From assembly GCA_002333205.1 (NCBI GenBank), contig DDAD01000157.1, forward strand, positions 155,823-166,113: 10,291 nt of DNA, in the 5' to 3' direction. Each line of letters opens with the position of its first letter. The first letter of the stretch is position 1. Shown here piece by piece: positions 7,725-10,291 of this stretch. A program made the position numbers and the translations under genes. The notes under the pieces are model-generated. The model saw nothing but the letters and a program-made list of their open reading frames with translations. It was not told where the DNA came from and did not search any database. Source of the stretch: Pedobacter sp. UBA2067 (GTDB taxonomy: Bacteria > Bacteroidota > Bacteroidia > Sphingobacteriales > Sphingobacteriaceae).

Positions 7725-7767
7725 CATTACCCTCCGTACCTGTTGGTATCTCTTGTGCGGTGACACC

Positions 7768-8157
7768 CTACTTTACGACGGTTGCTTCTAACTCTATTTT
7801 CAAAGTTTCAAATAGGGTTTTCACTTGAAGAACTGTTGAGGCCTGCTTGATCCCATGCATAGCGATCCAGTCGCCCAAGGTATCGAAGAAAGGCAAGAAC
7901 TCTTCATGCGATGTGGTATAGACATTTAGTCGAACAATATTCCGACACTCATATCCAGCTTGCTCGATGACCTGTTCCAGGTTTTGGATGGCCAGCAATA
8001 ATTGGGTTTTCATATCAGCGTCACTCGACGTGCCATCTGCATGTACTGCAGCCTGGCCGGCACAATACAGTGTTCCCTCCACTTGTTTCACTTCCACAGC
8101 CTGTACATAGTGACGTTCGTTTTGCCATGCCCAAGGATTAATTTCTCGTTTTTCCAT
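7768..8157 (-). CDS. RidA (YjgF/YER057c/UK114) family protein without catalytic Arg
   Basis: A 129-residue protein of RidA length and fold pattern. The N-terminal half has VKQVEGTLYCAGQAAVHADG (about 24-42). A central helix, MKTQLLLAIQNLEQVIEQAG (49-68), precedes VRLNVYTTSHEEFLPFFDTL (75-94), and the C-terminus is LKIELEATVVK. Classical RidA enamine/imine deaminases have an essential Arg in an ARS-type motif before the last strands; here the aligned segment is QASTVLQV, so an Ala (106) replaces that Arg. By family knowledge, members lacking it do not act as the standard imine deaminase, and their substrates are mostly unknown. Start choice: a longer frame reaches 8247, but ATG at 8155-8157 gives MEKREINPWAWQ, a usual RidA beginning. 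The gene lies 112 nt downstream of a Crp/Fnr-type regulator on the same strand and may be its target or co-transcribed. Confidence 0.88.
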   Translation of the reverse strand: MEKREINPWAWQNERHYVQAVEVKQVEGTLYCAGQAAVHADGTSSDADMKTQLLLAIQNLEQVIEQAGYECRNIVRLNVYTTSHEEFLPFFDTLGDWIAMHGIKQASTVLQVKTLFETLKIELEATVVK

Positions 8158-8240
8158 TCGATTTACGGGTTTAATAAACATTGTGTTAAAATCAATAGCA
8201 CAAAGGTGCATATGGAAGGGGGAAAATGAAGGTGACCTAC

Positions 8241-8259
8241 CGCACAACTATGCTGTGCG
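8241..8259 (-). promoter_or_regulatory. Small inverted repeat between the Crp/Fnr and RidA genes
   Basis: CGCACA (8241-8246) and TGTGCG (8254-8259) form a perfect 6-bp inverted repeat with a 7-nt spacer. It starts 10 nt past the Crp/Fnr stop and about 84 nt before the RidA start. It could be a weak terminator stem, though no T-tract follows on the minus strand, or a protein-binding dyad. The same gap also contains GCAC-AAAG-GTGC (8198-8209). The role is undetermined. Confidence 0.3.
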
Positions 8260-8269
8260 CCAAATCACA

Positions 8270-8833
8270 CTACAGACTGAGCCGGCTTAGTGTCTCGCGT
8301 GAAACGCCGAGGTAAGCCGCTAATTGGGTTTTAGGGACGCGTTGCAGCAATGCAGGGTGTTGCCGGATCAACTGCTCATATCTTTCCTGCACACTAGAGG
8401 TTAGCAGCGACAGGATCCGCCGCTGTGCAGCAAGGAAGCCAAAGATTGTTTTTTCAAGGAAGAAATGTTCGATCTTGGGAAGACCGGCACATAGCGCCCG
8501 ATAGTGTTCCAGAGAAAGGCAACGCACCTCGGTATCTTCCAGACAGACTAACGATAAAGTTGCTTTAGATTGCGTATAATAGGCCTGGAAATCACTATCC
8601 CACCAATCTTCCATAGCAAAGGCGAGAATGTGTTCTTTACCAGCCTCGTCCATGTAAACCAACTTCGTAAGACCCTTGACAACATAATAGTTGAACGGCA
8701 CAAATTCGCCCTGTTGTACCAAAAACTGGTGCTTCTTATAATGTTTAGCCAGGAAATGCTGCTCAACAAATGCAAACTCCGCGTCGGTAAGCGGCACAAC
8801 TTTCTCAATATGGTTCCTTAACTGTTGATTCAT
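8270..8833 (-). CDS. Crp/Fnr family transcriptional regulator
   Basis: A 187-residue regulator. The cNMP-binding-type beta-roll covers about residues 30-115 (KHQFLVQQGEFVPFNYYVVKG, then EDWWDSDFQAYY). A long dimerisation helix runs about 120-148, and the C-terminal HTH (about 165-185) reads RVPKTQLAAYLGVSRETLSRL, the typical Bacteroidota Crp/Fnr recognition helix. The roll lacks the classical RxS cAMP phosphate-binding signature and the N-terminus lacks Fnr cysteines, so the effector is unknown. The protein ends only two residues after LSR, slightly short for the family but with an intact HTH. Start choice: ATG at 8831-8833 (MNQQLRNHIEK); an in-frame TTG at 8866 would add 11 residues but would lie upstream of the candidate promoter. 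It precedes the RidA gene on the same strand, so RidA is the obvious candidate target. Confidence 0.9.
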   Translation of the reverse strand: MNQQLRNHIEKVVPLTDAEFAFVEQHFLAKHYKKHQFLVQQGEFVPFNYYVVKGLTKLVYMDEAGKEHILAFAMEDWWDSDFQAYYTQSKATLSLVCLEDTEVRCLSLEHYRALCAGLPKIEHFFLEKTIFGFLAAQRRILSLLTSSVQERYEQLIRQHPALLQRVPKTQLAAYLGVSRETLSRLSL

Positions 8834-8839
8834 CAAAGA

Positions 8840-8866
8840 CAAACATACAAGTTTAGCAGAAACCAA
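8840..8866 (-). promoter_or_regulatory. Candidate Bacteroidota promoter of the Crp/Fnr gene
   Basis: The minus strand carries an exact -7 motif, TATGTTTG (8840-8847), with TTG (8864-8866) 16 nt upstream. The -7 element ends only 6 nt before the ATG, so transcription from it would give a leaderless or nearly leaderless mRNA. This also argues for the ATG at 8833 over the TTG at 8866. The -33 spacing is a little short. Confidence 0.4.
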
Positions 8867-8907
8867 GCAGCTATGGATGATGAGCCTTTAGAAAAGGAAT
8901 AATGCTG

Positions 8908-9522
8908 TTATATTAACAGGTCTCTGGACTTCTTGATATGATAGTTCTCCATTTTGGTTAAAATCCTGATTAGCTCCAGCTTTTCGTCCTGTGTAATACC
9001 ACTGACCACCTCAACACTGGCCTGCCTGAATTTAGTCATGCTGTTTTCGAGTGCCTGAAGTCCGCTTTCGGTGATACTGATGATTTTATTCCGCCTGTCT
9101 TCTTCACCGGTCGATTGTTCAACAAGGCCATTCGCGATTAAGCGATTGATAATCTGAATGCCAGCCGATTTCTCATGTACATTTAGACGTATCAAAGCTG
9201 TCTTAGTCATATCTCCAAACGCCCTGAGATTGATCAGGTAGATCAGTTCATCTGGTGTGGCAAAGTTCGAGTCTGAAATAGCCACTTTAGCATGCAATCT
9301 CGCGTAACGATACAGATGCACAAGAGCGGTATTGATCACACTCTCTGCGGTACGGCCGTCGGCTTTGCTCGCCCATTCTGGTTCGGGCTGGACAGCTAAC
9401 TTTTCCAGGTCGTTACGCTCATAAAGCCAACGTCCAAATAAGTCTACATCTTCGTTGGCAGGTGTGCCTGTCTTTTCGTACTCTTCAACTAATTGTAGCA
9501 GGTGATTTAATAGTTTATACAT
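8908..9522 (-). CDS. MarR family winged-helix regulator with long N-terminal extension
   Basis: A 204-residue regulator. The winged HTH lies in about residues 88-155: TPDELIYLINLRAFGDMTKTALIRL, a recognition helix around KSAGIQIINRLIANGLV, and the wing with the MarR-typical EEDRRNKIISIT (D142, R143, R144). C-terminal helices for dimerisation follow (155-200). Typical MarR proteins have about 140-160 residues; here some 60 residues precede the first recognisable MarR helix. They are predicted helical and acidic (LLQLVEEYEKTG, DLFGRWLYERNDLE), possibly an added dimer or partner interface. The gene is divergent from the fasciclin lipoprotein gene, and MarR regulators commonly control themselves and a divergent neighbour, so that gene is a candidate target. 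Start ATG at 9520-9522. A weak AT-rich palindrome, CTGTTA-TAT-TAACAG (8905-8919), overlaps the stop codon. Confidence 0.9.
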   Translation of the reverse strand: MYKLLNHLLQLVEEYEKTGTPANEDVDLFGRWLYERNDLEKLAVQPEPEWASKADGRTAESVINTALVHLYRYARLHAKVAISDSNFATPDELIYLINLRAFGDMTKTALIRLNVHEKSAGIQIINRLIANGLVEQSTGEEDRRNKIISITESGLQALENSMTKFRQASVEVVSGITQDEKLELIRILTKMENYHIKKSRDLLI

Positions 9523-9538
9523 GATCAGAAGATATATA

Positions 9539-9546
9539 CAAAGCTA
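9539..9546 (-). promoter_or_regulatory. Candidate -7 element of the MarR gene
   Basis: The minus strand reads TAGCTTTG, an exact match to the Bacteroidota TAnnTTTG element, 16 nt upstream of the ATG. No TTG/TTTG -33 element is found at the usual 17-23 nt spacing, so it is a partial promoter match. A tandem GCTAAT repeat (9543-9554) overlaps it. Confidence 0.4.
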
Positions 9547-9631
9547 ATGCTAATAGTATGTAAATACACCATTAAGGCCAATTGAAATAGATATTTATTT
9601 TACCTATCGGCTAAGCCACTGATAGTCTTGA

Positions 9632-9641
9632 ACTATATAGT
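9632..9641. promoter_or_regulatory. Palindrome ACTATATAGT in the MarR/fasciclin gap
   Basis: A perfect 10-bp palindrome, 71 nt before the fasciclin ATG, preceded by GA so that it reads GAACTATATAGT. It shares the GAACTA half-site with the second dyad at 9684-9696. It is a candidate operator for the divergently encoded MarR regulator; this is inferred from position and symmetry only. Confidence 0.35.
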
Positions 9642-9683
9642 GTATTATTGCACTTTATGGCACCTAAATTGTTTCACCTAGTG

Positions 9684-9696
9684 GAACTAATAGTTC
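9684..9696. promoter_or_regulatory. Dyad GAACTA-A-TAGTTC upstream of the fasciclin gene
   Basis: A perfect 6-bp inverted repeat around a single A, ending 16 nt before the fasciclin start codon, where a bound protein would block transcription or initiation. Its centre is 53.5 bp from that of the related palindrome at 9632-9641, about five helical turns, so both would face the same side of the DNA. Candidate operator. Confidence 0.4.
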
Positions 9697-9712
9697 ATTA
9701 AACAACCAAATT

Positions 9713-10291
9713 ATGAAAACATTTTTTGCTTTTAAAAAGAGTGCTCTGGTGATTGCATTAGCTGTAATCAGCATCGCCACCTCGTGTAAGAAAGACGAGG
9801 ATGAATTACCTATGACCTCAGTCCAAAACATTGTTGAGATCGTAGTAGCGGATAACAACTTTTCGTTATTGGAGGCCGCTGTAAAACACGCTGACCTGGT
9901 AACCACGTTATCTGGCGCTGGTCCATTTACGGTTTTTGCGCCTACGAATGAGGCCTTTACTGCTGCTGGTTTAGATACCGAAGAGAAGATCAACGCCTTG
10001 CCTAAAGAAACGCTACGTAATATTCTGCTGTATCATGTTGCTGGTTCATCGATTGCAGCATCAGGAATTCCTACTGCATCTAACACTGCAGTGAAATCAG
10101 CATCCAATATTGATCTGTATGTAACCAAGAACAACAAGGGTGTCTTCATCAACGGCGCAACGGTAACACAGGCAGATGTAATGGCCACCAACGGTACTAT
10201 ACATGTAATCAACAAAGTACTGATGCCGCCAAGTGGCAACATCGTAGAAGTTGCACAAGGCAATCCAAACTTTAGCTTTCTGGTTGCTGCG
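9713..10291 (+). CDS. Fasciclin (FAS1) domain lipoprotein, 5' part
   Basis: This frame opens at ATG 9713 and runs without a stop to the right edge, giving 193 residues of an incomplete protein. The N-terminus is a lipoprotein signal (basic MKTFFAFKKS, hydrophobic 11-22, lipobox IATS-C with Cys25), followed by KKDEDE. FAS1 domain 1 spans about 37-173: SLLEAAVKHADLVTTLSG, the H1 motif GPFTVFAPTNEAF (70-82), LLYHV (105-109), the VFINGATV strand (144-151) and the H2-like GTIHVINKVLMPP (161-173). A second FAS1 repeat begins at once (NIVEVAQGNPNFSFLVAA, 176-193) and is cut off. FAS1 domains mediate cell-surface adhesion or matrix/carbohydrate contact; here the protein would be anchored to the cell surface or outer membrane. 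It is divergent from the MarR gene across 190 bp containing two dyads, suggesting MarR control. No exact TAnnTTTG element was found on the + strand upstream. Confidence 0.92.
   Translation, partial: MKTFFAFKKSALVIALAVISIATSCKKDEDELPMTSVQNIVEIVVADNNFSLLEAAVKHADLVTTLSGAGPFTVFAPTNEAFTAAGLDTEEKINALPKETLRNILLYHVAGSSIAASGIPTASNTAVKSASNIDLYVTKNNKGVFINGATVTQADVMATNGTIHVINKVLMPPSGNIVEVAQGNPNFSFLVAA

Noticed and set aside
8158..8247. Longer N-terminus for the RidA-like protein (from 8247).
   Set aside because: The extension is Met/His/Phe-rich, outside the RidA fold, and contains the intergenic repeats; the internal ATG at 8157 fits the family.
8905..8919. CTGTTA-TAT-TAACAG palindrome over the MarR stop codon as a terminator.
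   Set aside because: A six-pair AT-rich stem with a 3-nt loop that overlaps the stop codon and has no T-tract is unlikely to terminate transcription.
9664..10263. Open frames on the minus strand across the right end (about 109 and 76 codons).
   Set aside because: They lie antisense to the clear FAS1 lipoprotein frame that starts at 9713 and runs off the edge. Their translations are low-complexity Ser/Thr/Val-rich with no family features.
1..10291. Mobile element, phage, CRISPR, toxin-antitoxin or defence-system signals.
   Set aside because: No transposase, integrase, repeat-spacer array, nuclease/helicase pair or tRNA-associated junction was seen; gene types and spacing are those of ordinary chromosome.

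Overview
The window reads as a chromosomal segment of a Bacteroidota bacterium, most likely of the Sphingobacteriaceae (Pedobacter or Mucilaginibacter type). The grounds are an Oar-like TonB-dependent outer-membrane receptor, a TPR lipoprotein histidine kinase, a fasciclin lipoprotein with a Ser-Cys lipobox, near absence of Shine-Dalgarno sequences, and exact matches to the Bacteroidota -7 promoter motif TAnnTTTG upstream of two genes. The genus is inferred from protein character and no database search was possible.

Layout, left to right. (1) The 3' part of a TonB-dependent receptor gene on the + strand, cut by the left edge and closed by a strong stem-loop that can serve both strands. (2) A divergent pair: a DUF808/YedI-like membrane protein (-) and a DUF2306 membrane protein (+). 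The latter converges with a small acidic DUF3072 protein (-), with only 3 nt between the stops. (3) A secreted, GFOR-like Gfo/Idh/MocA oxidoreductase (+). (4) Converging on it, a two-gene minus-strand operon: a lipoprotein-type TPR sensor histidine kinase and, directly downstream, its response regulator with an unusual C-terminal HTH region. (5) A Crp/Fnr-family regulator followed on the same strand by a RidA-like protein that lacks the catalytic arginine. (6) A long MarR-family regulator (-) divergent from a FAS1 (fasciclin) lipoprotein gene (+) that runs off the right edge. Their shared 190-bp gap holds two related dyads about 53.5 bp apart.

How the genes may work together. The kinase and regulator form a clear two-component pair. 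The Crp/Fnr-RidA and MarR-fasciclin neighbourhoods look like regulator-target pairs, by position only. The GFOR-like enzyme is probably exported and may oxidise a sugar in the periplasm. No phage, IS element, CRISPR array, tRNA or rRNA gene was seen, and no gap without a gene exceeds 200 bp. I see ordinary host-chromosome content. The most worthwhile leads are the MarR/fasciclin intergenic dyads, the atypical response regulator, the RK-type signal peptide of the GFOR-like protein, and the arginine-less RidA.
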